The notes under the pieces: model-generated
The model's input: only the letters and a program-made list of their open reading frames with translations
What the model was told of the DNA's origin: nothing
Database searches by the model: none
Position numbers and translations under genes: made by a program
DNA from: an uncultured Flavobacteriaceae bacterium
Lineage (GTDB): Bacteria; Bacteroidota; Bacteroidia; Flavobacteriales; Flavobacteriaceae
Direction: 5' to 3'
DNA length: 64,000 nt
Assembly: GCA_905480425.1 (NCBI GenBank)
Contig: CAJQQG010000005.1
Span: 28,541-92,540 of the forward strand
Shown: piece after piece, positions 19,113 through 27,940 of the stretch
How the letters are laid out: the number at the start of each line of letters is the position of its first letter
Position numbering within the stretch: the first letter of the stretch is position 1

Positions 19113-19484
19113 CTATTTTATTTTCTTGATTGTACCGCGATGTCTGTTTTTACTATCACCAACAAGAGAATACTGAAAAGTATAAGTATTGTCTTTTGTG
19201 TTTAGTATTTTCATCTGAATAGGTCTTTTGTCTTGATTTGAGGAAGGGTTTAATTTTGTAAGAATACATTCACAGTCATTTACCCAGCGAATTTTAGCAG
19301 TGTCTATTACGCCCTTATAAACCTCTATTTCATAGATAGAATCCCTTGTAAATATTGAAGAAGTCAGTTCTCCATTGATGATTTGAGTAAACTCAAAACT
19401 TCCCGCGTGAAATCGATTGCAATCTCGCTCTGAAGAGTAGCAGGAAGTAAAAAGAAAACCAATCCCTAGGAATAAAAATTTCAT
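19113..19484 (-). CDS. Small Bacteroidota lipoprotein of unknown function
   Basis: This 123-residue protein has a lipoprotein signal MKFLFLGIGFLFTSCYSS with the lipobox cysteine at about residue 15. The mature part includes DCNRFHAGSFEFTQ, RWVNDCECILTKLNP and NTYTFQYSLVGDS. Homologues in Flavobacteria have, to my recollection, sometimes been labelled DNA topoisomerase IV because of gene proximity; nothing in the sequence resembles a topoisomerase. It is sandwiched between the XRE regulator (14-nt gap) and terC (3-nt gap). An outer-membrane or periplasmic role is inferred; its function is unknown. Confidence 0.75.
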   Translation of the reverse strand: MKFLFLGIGFLFTSCYSSERDCNRFHAGSFEFTQIINGELTSSIFTRDSIYEIEVYKGVIDTAKIRWVNDCECILTKLNPSSNQDKRPIQMKILNTKDNTYTFQYSLVGDSKNRHRGTIKKIK

Positions 19485-19498
19485 AAAGTGCTAAAATA

Positions 19499-19927
19499 CT
19501 AAGAATTGGGAATATAAATACTAAAAGTACCATTCTTATGTAATTGAATTATTTGAATAATTTCTTCGCTTATATGTCTATTAAAACTAGAATTTATTCT
19601 TTTTGCTTTTTCTTGTGATACTTCAGTATTATGATGCCCTGTTCCACTAACATTTCCAGATATTTTAAGTGATCCTTCGGTTAACAATTCAGGGGGAGAA
19701 GAAGTATTTTGTTTGGAGTTCCCCAGAATTAGCCAATCTAAATCAATCTCTCTAAAGTGTTCATGAATTTTTAACATAAAATCTAAACTTGGTTTATTTC
19801 TTCTAGATAAGATATGAGAAACGGATGAGCGCTGAACACCAATTCTTTCAGCAAATGCGGCAGCACTTAATTGATTGTTTAACATGATTTCCTCTAAACG
19901 CTTAAGAAATGATTCTGTGTTTAACAT
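19499..19927 (-). CDS. XRE-family helix-turn-helix transcriptional regulator
   Basis: This 142-residue protein has an N-terminal HTH_3 domain: LNNQLSAAAFAERIGVQRSSVSHILSRRNKPSLDFMLKI, with the recognition helix at QRSSVSHIL. After EIDLDWLILGN comes a roughly 70-residue tail of low complexity without a recognisable ligand domain, rich in Ser/Asn. It is the first gene of a unit with the lipoprotein and terC. A good promoter lies 24 nt upstream, and copies of TACAWTTGTA are found beside it and across the intergenic region, so autoregulation is likely. The regulated signal is unknown. Confidence 0.88.
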   Translation of the reverse strand: MLNTESFLKRLEEIMLNNQLSAAAFAERIGVQRSSVSHILSRRNKPSLDFMLKIHEHFREIDLDWLILGNSKQNTSSPPELLTEGSLKISGNVSGTGHHNTEVSQEKAKRINSSFNRHISEEIIQIIQLHKNGTFSIYIPNS

Positions 19928-19951
19928 TGTAATTATATTTTATAATACTTC

Positions 19952-19982
19952 CAAATATACAATTGTAATTTAATATAAACAA
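19952..19982 (-). promoter_or_regulatory. Promoter of the XRE-lipoprotein-terC unit (TTG-N20-TATATTTG)
   Basis: On the minus strand TTG (19982-19980) and TATATTTG (19959-19952) are separated by 20 nt, the canonical Bacteroidota arrangement. The palindrome TACAATTGTA (19958-19967) overlaps the upstream edge of the -7 box. Confidence 0.75.
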
Positions 19983-20166
19983 ACACTAAAATAATTAAAC
20001 TAATACTTAAATAATAATATTTAAATCCTTGATAATCAATTATATATTAATATATATAAAAAATAATTTACATTTGTAAACAGGTGATCAAAAGGTTAAG
20101 GTAAAAAAATAAATTATGATATTGTTGTGAACTACATTTGTAAACAAGTAGATGTTTACATTTGTA
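19958..20166. repeat. Four copies of the operator-like palindrome TACAWTTGTA
   Basis: Copies lie at 19958-19967 (TACAATTGTA), 20069-20078, 20133-20142 and 20157-20166 (all TACATTTGTA). The second copy extends to TTTACATTTGTAAA. Three copies contain TACATTTG, a perfect -7 box on the plus strand, facing the M14 gene; the first abuts the -7 box of the XRE gene. The likely reading is a set of binding sites for the adjacent XRE regulator. Confidence 0.6.
20157..20164 (+). promoter_or_regulatory. Likely -7 box for the M14 peptidase gene
   Basis: TACATTTG lies 16 nt before the ATG at 20181 and inside the fourth TACAWTTGTA copy. A further TACATTTG at 20133-20140 is an alternative. No TTG is found at the ideal 19-21 nt spacing for either. 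Confidence 0.5.
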
Positions 20167-20180
20167 TTAACATGTAAGTA

Positions 20181-21272
20181 ATGATTAATAAAAGATATTT
20201 ACCACCAGCTATTGTAGGAACCTTTATAAAGAACTTACCTAAAGGTTCTAAAGTTAAAACCATCGGTTATTCTGTTCAAAAAAGACCAATTAGTTTGGTT
20301 TCAATTGGAGTTGGAAACACTAAAATATTACTTTGGTCTCAGATGCATGGAAATGAAAGTACTACAACAAAAGCACTTTTTGATTTTATCCCCTGGTTCT
20401 TAGACTCTTCTCAACAAGCATATCAGAAAAAATTTACGTTAAACATTATATTACAATTAAATCCTGATGGTGCCTCTGCTTATACTCGATTAAATGCTAA
20501 CAGTGTAGATTTAAATCGTGATGCACTTAAAGTGTCTCAACCTGAGAGCAAAGCACTTCAAAATACTTATAATAGTTTTAAGCCTGACTATTGTTTGAAC
20601 CTTCACGGACAACGCACCTTATTTTCAGCAGGTGAAATGGGTCAGCCTGCTAGTATTTCTTTTTTAGCACCTTCTGCAGATATGAGTAGAACACTAACAC
20701 CAGCTCGAATTATTGCAATGAAATGTATTGTAGCAATCTTTAAAGGATTAGAGAATGATCTTCCTGATCAAATTGGTCGTTATGATGACACTTTTAATCC
20801 TAATTGCGTTGGAGATCGCTTTACTTTATTAGGAACACCAACAATTCTTTTTGAAGCTGGACATTTTCCTGGAGATTATCAAAGAGAGGTGACTCGCACT
20901 TTAATTTTAAAAAGTTTTAAATTTTTTTTTAATGCATTACTTGTGGATAAAAACATTTACAATGTTAATGAGTATCTGAATATTCCTGAGAATTCTAAAG
21001 ATTTTGTTGATTTACTTGTGAAAGAAGTAAATATAATTGACCAAGGGACGCTTTTTAAATCACAGCATTTAGGTGTTCGCTATGAAGAAAAGTTAGTAAA
21101 TGGAGAAATATATTTTATTCCTTTTGCAGCAGTCTATGGCGATGAAATAGAATTTAATGCCCATCGAACAATAACCCTTCCAAGTGACTTAAAGAATATT
21201 CCAGTAATATTTGAAGTAGATAAACCTATCCAAATAAAGGAATTTTCTGAATTATTTTCAATAAAATTGTAA
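20181..21272 (+). CDS. M14-family zinc carboxypeptidase-like protein
   Basis: This 363-residue protein has a zinc-peptidase core of the M14 type. LLWSQMHGNESTTTKALFDF supplies the HxxE ligands, LNPDGASAYTRLNANSVDLNRDA is the substrate pocket block, YCLNLHGQRTLFSAG provides the third histidine, and TILFEAGHFPGDY carries the candidate catalytic glutamate. No signal peptide is visible, so it probably acts in the cytosol. It is followed by an Lrp/AsnC gene after 63 nt. The substrate, peptide or another amide, is unknown. Three operator-like repeats lie upstream, so control by the neighbouring XRE protein is possible. Confidence 0.85.
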   Translation: MINKRYLPPAIVGTFIKNLPKGSKVKTIGYSVQKRPISLVSIGVGNTKILLWSQMHGNESTTTKALFDFIPWFLDSSQQAYQKKFTLNIILQLNPDGASAYTRLNANSVDLNRDALKVSQPESKALQNTYNSFKPDYCLNLHGQRTLFSAGEMGQPASISFLAPSADMSRTLTPARIIAMKCIVAIFKGLENDLPDQIGRYDDTFNPNCVGDRFTLLGTPTILFEAGHFPGDYQREVTRTLILKSFKFFFNALLVDKNIYNVNEYLNIPENSKDFVDLLVKEVNIIDQGTLFKSQHLGVRYEEKLVNGEIYFIPFAAVYGDEIEFNAHRTITLPSDLKNIPVIFEVDKPIQIKEFSELFSIKL

Positions 21273-21335
21273 TTTTACAGATAATTCTTCAATGATTTTG
21301 CTTAAAATCATTAAATTTACCTAAAAATACATATT

Positions 21336-21815
21336 ATGAGTAAAGTAAATTTAGATGAAATTGATCATCAAATTCTTGATATTTTGATAGATAACACGCG
21401 AATCCCTTTCACAGACATTTCAAAACGCTTGGTTATTTCCGCAGGAACAGTTCACGTTCGTGTAAAAAAAATGGAGGAATCAGGTATAATTAAAGGCTCT
21501 TCTTTAAACCTGGATTATGTTAAGTTAGGTTATTCATTTATTGCATATGTAGGGATTTTTTTAGAAAAAACAAACACAACCTCAGAAGTTCTGAAAGCTC
21601 TTAATGACATCCCTTTTATTACTGTTGCTCATATAACAACCGGAAAGTTTAATATTTTTTGTAAAGTTCGTGCTCGTGACACTCACCATGCAAAAGATAT
21701 TATTTTTATGATAGATGATATTGTTGGGGTCTCTAGAACAGAAACCATGATTTCTATGGAGGAAAGTATAAATGACAAGAAGCGCTTAATGCACCATATT
21801 TTTAACGAACTTTAA
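21336..21815 (+). CDS. Lrp/AsnC family transcriptional regulator
   Basis: This 159-residue protein has an N-terminal winged helix-turn-helix (EIDHQILDILIDNTRIPFTDISKRLVISAGTVHVRVKKMEESGII), followed by the RAM ligand-binding domain from about residue 70 (FIAYVGIFLEKTNTTSEVLKALNDIPFITVAHITTGKFNIFCKV). These regulators form octamers or dimers that sense amino acids. It lies 14 nt before the PEP carboxylase gene, suggesting a shared transcript and possibly control of carbon or amino-acid flow. The effector cannot be read from the sequence. Confidence 0.93.
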   Translation: MSKVNLDEIDHQILDILIDNTRIPFTDISKRLVISAGTVHVRVKKMEESGIIKGSSLNLDYVKLGYSFIAYVGIFLEKTNTTSEVLKALNDIPFITVAHITTGKFNIFCKVRARDTHHAKDIIFMIDDIVGVSRTETMISMEESINDKKRLMHHIFNEL

Positions 21816-21829
21816 AAGAAAACCTCTTA

Positions 21830-24418
21830 ATGGCAAGAAAACCAAAAATAGAAAGATTTAACGAAAAAATACTTTCCCGCTTCCAGATATACAACAGCCT
21901 ATTCTTAACCCTTCCTTTTAAAAATATAAAAAAAACATCTTTATTACTTCCATTATTTGCGGACTATTGTAGATCAAGTTATGAAAAAAAATTAAATCCA
22001 AAAAAAATCGTTAATTCTTTTTTAAAGCACTACGCGCCTGATTTAAAAGAGGAAGAACAAATAGATTTGTTGTTTAATTTTATTCAATATATTGAAAGAC
22101 AGGTCGTTCTTTTTGACGCAATTGAAGACGCTGGCTTTCCATATGTTAATAATATGCATGGAAGAGGAACTTTGCGGAACATAAAAGAAGAGGCAAATAA
22201 TAAGCAGCTCTCAGAAGTATTATCAGAATATATAAAGCGTGTTAAAGTGCGTATCGTTCTTACAGCACATCCAACTCAATTTTATCCTGATAACGTTTTA
22301 GTTATAATTAATGAGCTTTCGAGAGCAATTGCAAATGATGAGTTAGATAATATTAAAAAGCTTTTAGTGCAATTAGGAAAAACACCCTTTTATAAAAAAG
22401 AAAAACCAACTCCTTTAAATGAAGCTGTAAGTCTTATTTGGTTTTTAGAAAATATTTTTTATCATTCTGCAAGCATCATATATAACTATATAGCAGAGCA
22501 TATTATTGATTCCAAAGAGCTTGACAATTCAATTTTTGATTTTGGCTTTTGGCCAGGAGGTGATCGTGACGGAAATCCTTTTGTAACTGCAGACATAACC
22601 TTAAAAACAGCAAAACGCTTAAAGTTTTCTATTTTAAGAAACTATTACAGAGACTTACGTAAATTAAAGCGTAAAATTACTTTTCCTGGTGTTGAGCAAA
22701 GAGTTATAAACCTTGAAGAGACAGTCTTTAATGAATTGTTTTATCCGGAAAAAAACATTTCGTTTTCATTAAATACTTTAGTAACAGAGTTAGAATTGGT
22801 CATGAAAGCTATCATGAAAGAGCATAATGGATTATATCAAGAGGATGTTAAAGACTTGATTCATAAAATAAAGTTATTTGGATTTCACTTTGCAAGTTTA
22901 GACATTCGTCAAGACTCAAGGGTACACCATAAAGTATTTACTGAAATTGTTTCACACCCCGAAATTCAAACTTATGTCAAAGGATTGCCATTGAATTACA
23001 ATGAACTAACTAACGAAGAGCGTTGCAAGGTTTTGTCATTAATTACTGGCGACGTTTCCCCTAATGTTTACAGAGATGAAATTACTCAACAAACTCTTGA
23101 GAGTATCAGAGCTATGCAGCAAATACAGCAAAATAATGGTGAGCGAGGTAGTAATCGTTATATTATTAGTAACTGCCAGACATTAGAGAATATTTTAGAG
23201 TTATTTGCCATGTGCCGTATTAGTGGATGGAAAGAACCTACGTTAGATTTTATTCCGCTCTTTGAAACAATTCCAGATCTTAAAAGAGCTGGAGAAATAA
23301 TGAAAGATTTATTTAATAATCCAGTATATCAAAATCATCTAAAAGGGCGTAAAAACAAACAAACTGTTATGTTAGGTTTTTCTGATGGAACTAAAGACGG
23401 AGGTTATTTTATGGCTAATTGGAGTATTTACAAAGCAAAAGAAGTATTGAGTGAACTGGCTACTGAATACGGAATTTCAATGGCTTTTTTCGACGGAAGA
23501 GGAGGCCCACCGGCCCGGGGAGGTGGAAATACCCACGAATTTTATGCTTCCATGGGTGACATCATTCAAAATGATGATATCCAACTTACTATTCAAGGAC
23601 AAACAATTAGTTCAAACTTTGGAACCTTAGATTCTTCTCAATTTAATTTAGAACAATTACTTAGTTCTGGAATTTCAAATAAAATTTTAAATCCAGGGAA
23701 AAATAACCTTTCTCCGGAAGATAGAGCTACTATGCAAGAAATGGCAGATTATAGTTATCAGGTATATCAAGATTTTAAGGAGCATGATATGTTTATTCCT
23801 TATCTAGAACGCATGTCAACTTTACCTTATTATGCTAAAACTAATGTTGGTAGTCGTCCATCTAAAAGGGGATCATCTTCTTCACTTCAATTTGAAGACC
23901 TTCGCGCCATTCCATTTGTAGGGAGTTGGAGTCAATTAAAACAAAATGTGCCAGGTTTTTATGGAGTTGGAACAGCTATTAATCGATTTGTTAAAGATGG
24001 TAAATTAGCAGATGTTAAACAACTATATAAAAATTCTCGCTTTTTTAGAACCTTGCTTTTTAATAGCATGATGAGTTTAACTAAATCATTTTTTCAGCTC
24101 ACAGCTTACATGAAAGAAGATAAAGAATTTGGTGCTTTTTGGGAATTGATTTTTAATGAATATAATTTAACCAAAGACTTATTGCTTAGAGTCAGTGATT
24201 TTAAATCGCTTATGGAAAATGAACCGGCCGGAAAAGCTTCTATAAAGGCCCGTGAAGAGATTGTTCAGCCATTGTTGACCATCCAACAATTTGCTTTAAT
24301 GGAATTGCAAGAATTGAAATCTTTTAACAATTCAGATCCTAAAAAGATTCAAATTTTAGAGGCAATGATAACCCGTTCTTTGTTTGGAAATATTAATGCT
24401 AGTAGAAATTCTGCTTAA
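21830..24418 (+). CDS. ppc: Phosphoenolpyruvate carboxylase
   Basis: This 862-residue enzyme carboxylates PEP to oxaloacetate, replenishing the TCA cycle. The catalytic blocks are VLTAHPTQF around residue 146, FWPGGDRDGNPFVTADI around 242, VMLGFSDGTKDGGYFMANW and FFDGRGGPPARGGGNTHEF. The protein ends SRNSA, whereas well-studied PEP carboxylases end NTG; this tail sits near the active site in known structures, so the change is notable. It follows the Lrp/AsnC gene by 14 nt and converges on aroB with a 4-nt gap. Confidence 0.95.
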   Translation: MARKPKIERFNEKILSRFQIYNSLFLTLPFKNIKKTSLLLPLFADYCRSSYEKKLNPKKIVNSFLKHYAPDLKEEEQIDLLFNFIQYIERQVVLFDAIEDAGFPYVNNMHGRGTLRNIKEEANNKQLSEVLSEYIKRVKVRIVLTAHPTQFYPDNVLVIINELSRAIANDELDNIKKLLVQLGKTPFYKKEKPTPLNEAVSLIWFLENIFYHSASIIYNYIAEHIIDSKELDNSIFDFGFWPGGDRDGNPFVTADITLKTAKRLKFSILRNYYRDLRKLKRKITFPGVEQRVINLEETVFNELFYPEKNISFSLNTLVTELELVMKAIMKEHNGLYQEDVKDLIHKIKLFGFHFASLDIRQDSRVHHKVFTEIVSHPEIQTYVKGLPLNYNELTNEERCKVLSLITGDVSPNVYRDEITQQTLESIRAMQQIQQNNGERGSNRYIISNCQTLENILELFAMCRISGWKEPTLDFIPLFETIPDLKRAGEIMKDLFNNPVYQNHLKGRKNKQTVMLGFSDGTKDGGYFMANWSIYKAKEVLSELATEYGISMAFFDGRGGPPARGGGNTHEFYASMGDIIQNDDIQLTIQGQTISSNFGTLDSSQFNLEQLLSSGISNKILNPGKNNLSPEDRATMQEMADYSYQVYQDFKEHDMFIPYLERMSTLPYYAKTNVGSRPSKRGSSSSLQFEDLRAIPFVGSWSQLKQNVPGFYGVGTAINRFVKDGKLADVKQLYKNSRFFRTLLFNSMMSLTKSFFQLTAYMKEDKEFGAFWELIFNEYNLTKDLLLRVSDFKSLMENEPAGKASIKAREEIVQPLLTIQQFALMELQELKSFNNSDPKKIQILEAMITRSLFGNINASRNSA

Positions 24419-24422
24419 CCAC

Positions 24423-25478
24423 TTAAGTGTTTGAATAATATTGAAAAGCTTTTGAAAAGTACTCTTGTGGTACCTCAACATCAATTTTTGGTATTCCTAT
24501 AGACTTTAACAACGAAAAGTTAATACGTCCTGCTTTATTCTTTTTATCGTGACGTAATAAAGCAATTATTTCATTTTGTTCTATTGCTGATATTTTAACT
24601 ATTCCATAGTGATTTGAAAAGGTAGTTTTAATGTCATTTGCTTCATCTATTTCAAGTCCGCTGCAATGGACTGACAAATATGCTTCTAAAACCATTCCAA
24701 TAGCAATTGCCTCTCCGTGAAGAAGACGTTTCTTGGTGGGAGATGCCAAAAAATAAGATTCTATTGCGTGACCTAGAGTATGTCCAAAATTTAAAACCTT
24801 TCGCAATCCTTTTTCATTAGGGTCTAGAATTACTACCTCACTTTTTAATTTAATTGATGTTTTAATGTAGTCTGTAAGAATAGGAGGTGTTAATTTTTTA
24901 ATTATTTTAAGTGAATTCCAATAATCAGGCGAAGCAATCAATCCATGTTTTAACATCTCAGCAAAACCACTTCGTATTTCTTTACTTGGAAGTGTACTTA
25001 ACCACTCACTGTCTATAATTACTTCTTGTGGTTCTTGTATCGTTCCTATTTGATTCTTCAAAGATCCTAAATCAATTCCTGTTTTACCTCCAACAGAGGC
25101 ATCAACCATCGAGAGAAGGGTAGTGGGTATATTATAAAAATCAATCCCACGTTTAAAAGTACAGGCCACAAAAGCACCTAAATCTGTAACAACACCACCT
25201 CCTAGGTTAATGAGAGCACTATCTCTATCTGCCCCAAATAATGATAGCTCATTCCACAAAGCCTCACAGGTTATAAGATTTTTATTTTCTTCTCCGGCAG
25301 CCATAGTTAAAACAGTGGCGTTTACAATTTTACTAATTCTAACGAAACGGTTTAAACATTTTTCTTTAGTGTTAGTATCAACAAGAACAAAAACAGAACT
25401 ATAGTTTTTAGCACTTAAAATATTAAATAAGTTTTTAAGTCCTTTTTCTTTGTAAGAAATATTATTTAGTTCTAGCAT
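24423..25478 (-). CDS. aroB: 3-dehydroquinate synthase
   Basis: This 351-residue NAD+- and metal-dependent enzyme converts DAHP to 3-dehydroquinate in the shikimate pathway. Diagnostic segments are ALINLGGGVVTDLGAFVACTFKRGIDFYNIPTTLLSMVDASVGGKTGID, the metal glutamate/histidine region GFAEMLKHGLIASPDYW, VLNFGHTLGHAIE and LLHGEAIAIGM. It is a single gene on the minus strand with its own -7 box 14 nt upstream. Confidence 0.96.
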   Translation of the reverse strand: MLELNNISYKEKGLKNLFNILSAKNYSSVFVLVDTNTKEKCLNRFVRISKIVNATVLTMAAGEENKNLITCEALWNELSLFGADRDSALINLGGGVVTDLGAFVACTFKRGIDFYNIPTTLLSMVDASVGGKTGIDLGSLKNQIGTIQEPQEVIIDSEWLSTLPSKEIRSGFAEMLKHGLIASPDYWNSLKIIKKLTPPILTDYIKTSIKLKSEVVILDPNEKGLRKVLNFGHTLGHAIESYFLASPTKKRLLHGEAIAIGMVLEAYLSVHCSGLEIDEANDIKTTFSNHYGIVKISAIEQNEIIALLRHDKKNKAGRINFSLLKSIGIPKIDVEVPQEYFSKAFQYYSNT

Positions 25479-25492
25479 ATTTTTAAAAAATA

Positions 25493-25500
25493 CAAAAATA
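25493..25500 (-). promoter_or_regulatory. -7 box of aroB
   Basis: TATTTTTG on the minus strand ends 14 nt before the aroB ATG. No TTG is seen at the expected -33 distance. Confidence 0.5.
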
Positions 25501-25539
25501 AAAGTTTTATAAAGTATATTTTAATATTAATTAAATCTA

Positions 25540-26001
25540 TTAACGTTTGAAGCTTTTTTTAATGCGATCTAAATCTCGTTTATTATCGCGATCTTTAAGT
25601 GTTTCTCTTTTGTCATAAAGTTTTTTTCCTTTAGCCAAAGCAATGTGTAATTTGGCCAATCCTTTTTCATTAATATATAAACGAATTGGGATAATAGTAA
25701 GCCCTCCATTTTTTATTTCTTTGTGTAATTTCTTAAGTTCTTTTTTGTTAAGCAATAACTTTCTTTGTGCTTTTGGACGATGATTAAACCTTGTTCCAAA
25801 AGCATATTCATCAATTTGCATATTAACAGTAAAAAGTTCACTACGATCATTAAATTCACAGAAGCTTTCAGCAATAGAGGCTTTGCTGTTCCGCAACGAC
25901 TTTATTTCCGTTCCAGTCAGTACGATGCCAGCGGTATAGTTTTCGATGAGTTCATACTCAAACCGGGCACGCTTATTTTTTATGCTCACTTCTTTCTGCA
26001 C
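25540..26001 (-). CDS. smpB: SsrA-binding protein SmpB
   Basis: This 153-residue RNA-binding protein partners tmRNA in rescue of stalled ribosomes. Family marks are [55 protein letters not shown] and the basic tail [26 protein letters not shown]. The start is GTG at 26001. A -7 box, TATCTTTG (26013-26006), ends only 4 nt before this GTG, so the message may be leaderless, or translation may begin at the second GTG (25989), which removes four residues. Homologues favour the first GTG. tmRNA itself is not in the window. Confidence 0.94.
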   Translation of the reverse strand: MQKEVSIKNKRARFEYELIENYTAGIVLTGTEIKSLRNSKASIAESFCEFNDRSELFTVNMQIDEYAFGTRFNHRPKAQRKLLLNKKELKKLHKEIKNGGLTIIPIRLYINEKGLAKLHIALAKGKKLYDKRETLKDRDNKRDLDRIKKSFKR

Positions 26002-26005
26002 CTTC

Positions 26006-26013
26006 CAAAGATA
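26006..26013 (-). promoter_or_regulatory. -7 box of smpB, 4 nt from the GTG start
   Basis: TATCTTTG on the minus strand is separated from the GTG by GAAG only. With the spacing seen at the SRP RNA gene, transcription would begin on the G of the start codon. No -33 TTG is visible. Confidence 0.45.
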
Positions 26014-26208
26014 CTACTAATCTCTTAAGTTTTGTATTGGTTTTTTCTTTGAAAAAAAACGTTTATTTGATTAAAATGTAATTAAATATTTCATTTAATA
26101 ATGACTGAAGTTGAATTTTATTGATTGAACTAATTGAATATGTTAATTAGTTATGGATAACTGTCTTTTATTTTAAATAATTGAGGCTATTCTAATACTA
26201 CAAATTAT

Positions 26209-26216
26209 TAATTTTG
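26209..26216 (+). promoter_or_regulatory. -7 box of glyA
   Basis: TAATTTTG lies 20 nt before the glyA ATG. The nearest TTG is 25 nt upstream of the box, longer than normal. Confidence 0.5.
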
Positions 26217-26236
26217 CATTATAAAAAACTTAATTT

Positions 26237-27511
26237 ATGCAACGTGATACAATAATTTTTGATCTTATTAATCAAGAAAAACAACGCCAAATTAAAGGCA
26301 TTGAATTGATTGCTTCTGAAAACTTTACAAGTCCAGATGTAATGGAGGCAACAGGATCTATTTTAACAAATAAATATGCAGAAGGATATCCTGGTAAAAG
26401 ATATTATGGAGGATGTGAAGTTGTTGATCAAATTGAACAATTAGCTATTGATCGTGCTAAAGAATTATTTGGTGCTGCATATGCTAATGTACAACCACAC
26501 TCAGGTTCTCAAGCTAATACTGCTGTTTTTCATGCATTTTTAAAGCCTGGGGACCGTATTTTAGGGTTTGATCTATCTCATGGAGGTCATTTAACGCACG
26601 GTTCTCCCGTTAACTTTTCCGGACGTTTGTATAAAGCCCATTTCTACGGAGTTGAAAAATCTACAGGACTTCTGAATTATGACGCTATTATGTCGATTGC
26701 CAAAAAAGTAAGGCCCAAAATGTTAATTGCAGGAGCTTCGGCCTATTCACGTGACATTGATTATTCTAAATTTCGTGAAATTGCAGATGAAGTTGGCGCA
26801 TTCTTACTTGCAGATATTTCTCATCCTTCAGGAATGATTGCCTCAGGCTTGCTCAGTAATCCGATGCCACATTGCCATGTTGTTACAACAACAACTCACA
26901 AAACTTTGAGAGGACCAAGAGGAGGGCTAATAATGATGGGGCAAGATTTTGATAACCCCTTTGGATTGACCCTTAAAAATGGATCGCATCAAAAAATGTC
27001 ACATTTATTAAATATGGCTGTTTTTCCTGGAAATCAAGGGGGTCCATTAGAGCATGTTATTGCAGCAAAAGCAATTGCTTTTCAAGAAGCACTTCATCCT
27101 TCTTTTAAATTGTATATGCAGCAAGCACAAAAAAATGCCCAAGCCATGGCTGCTGCTTTTGTTGTCAAAGGATATCATCTAATTTCTGGAGGTACAGATA
27201 ACCACATGATGTTAATTGATTTACGAAACAAGGATATTAGCGGAAAAGTTGCTGAACAAGCACTAGTAAAGGCAGAAATTACTACGAATAAGAATATGGT
27301 CCCTTATGATGATAAATCTCCATTTGTCACTTCGGGGATTCGTGTGGGAACTGCAGCTATTACAACCAGAGGTCTAAAAGAAGACGATATGAGTGGAATT
27401 GTCGATCTAATTGATGAAGTCATTCAAAATCATGAAGACAATGATGTGCTTAAGGCCGTAGGAGCTAAAGTTTTTACTTTGATGTCTGGGCGGGAATTGT
27501 TTTATTACTAA
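26237..27511 (+). CDS. glyA: Serine hydroxymethyltransferase
   Basis: This 424-residue PLP enzyme interconverts serine and glycine while loading tetrahydrofolate with a one-carbon unit. Blocks include [50 protein letters not shown], and the PLP-lysine segment [18 protein letters not shown]. It is monocistronic, with a 235-nt upstream region shared with the divergent smpB. It uses serine from SerA-SerC and folate that depends on FolE, both encoded in this window. Confidence 0.97.
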   Translation: MQRDTIIFDLINQEKQRQIKGIELIASENFTSPDVMEATGSILTNKYAEGYPGKRYYGGCEVVDQIEQLAIDRAKELFGAAYANVQPHSGSQANTAVFHAFLKPGDRILGFDLSHGGHLTHGSPVNFSGRLYKAHFYGVEKSTGLLNYDAIMSIAKKVRPKMLIAGASAYSRDIDYSKFREIADEVGAFLLADISHPSGMIASGLLSNPMPHCHVVTTTTHKTLRGPRGGLIMMGQDFDNPFGLTLKNGSHQKMSHLLNMAVFPGNQGGPLEHVIAAKAIAFQEALHPSFKLYMQQAQKNAQAMAAAFVVKGYHLISGGTDNHMMLIDLRNKDISGKVAEQALVKAEITTNKNMVPYDDKSPFVTSGIRVGTAAITTRGLKEDDMSGIVDLIDEVIQNHEDNDVLKAVGAKVFTLMSGRELFYY

Positions 27512-27547
27512 TACAAACGGTTAATATCTTTAGTAGATTTATGAAAA

Positions 27548-27940
27548 TTAGTGAAATAACTGAAAAACCTTTTCAGGAATAGTTTCAAGTTCCATGGACT
27601 CTGAATTGAGATAGCACCACTGGGTAGTACATTGAGCAACTATAGTAGTTGTATCTTTTAAATAAATCTTTACAATACGTTGTGAGAGAAAACCTTCTGT
27701 TAATGTTACATGGGTTTTGAGAGTTAGCCAATCGTAAAGTTTAGCAGGACGTTTGTAGTCAATCTTATGACTTCTAACCACCCAAATCCCAAAAGAACAG
27801 GAGTCTTTTCCGATAAGTGATTTCCAATGTGCTTCAGCAATCTCTTGAACCCAATGGAGGTATTGAACATTGTTGACATGAGCTAACTCATCGAGATGAT
27901 CTTTATTTACTTGAAGATTGTACTGATAAGTTTTACTCAT
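27548..27940 (-). CDS. Acyl-CoA thioesterase, 4-hydroxybenzoyl-CoA thioesterase-like hotdog fold
   Basis: This 130-residue single hotdog domain has LQVNKDHLDELAHVNNVQYLHWVQEIAEAHW at the N terminus, where the active-site Asp of the family is replaced by the D/E-rich loop before HVNNVQYL. The following KIDYKRPAKLYDWLTLKT is the second conserved strand pair. Such proteins hydrolyse short or aromatic acyl-CoAs. The start overlaps the stop of the upstream glutaminyl cyclotransferase gene by 4 nt, implying translational coupling, though no common pathway is obvious. Confidence 0.82.
   Translation of the reverse strand: MSKTYQYNLQVNKDHLDELAHVNNVQYLHWVQEIAEAHWKSLIGKDSCSFGIWVVRSHKIDYKRPAKLYDWLTLKTHVTLTEGFLSQRIVKIYLKDTTTIVAQCTTQWCYLNSESMELETIPEKVFQLFH

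Noticed and set aside
19113-19484. A topoisomerase IV subunit
   Set aside because: The protein is a short lipoprotein without any topoisomerase motif; the name can only come from its neighbourhood.
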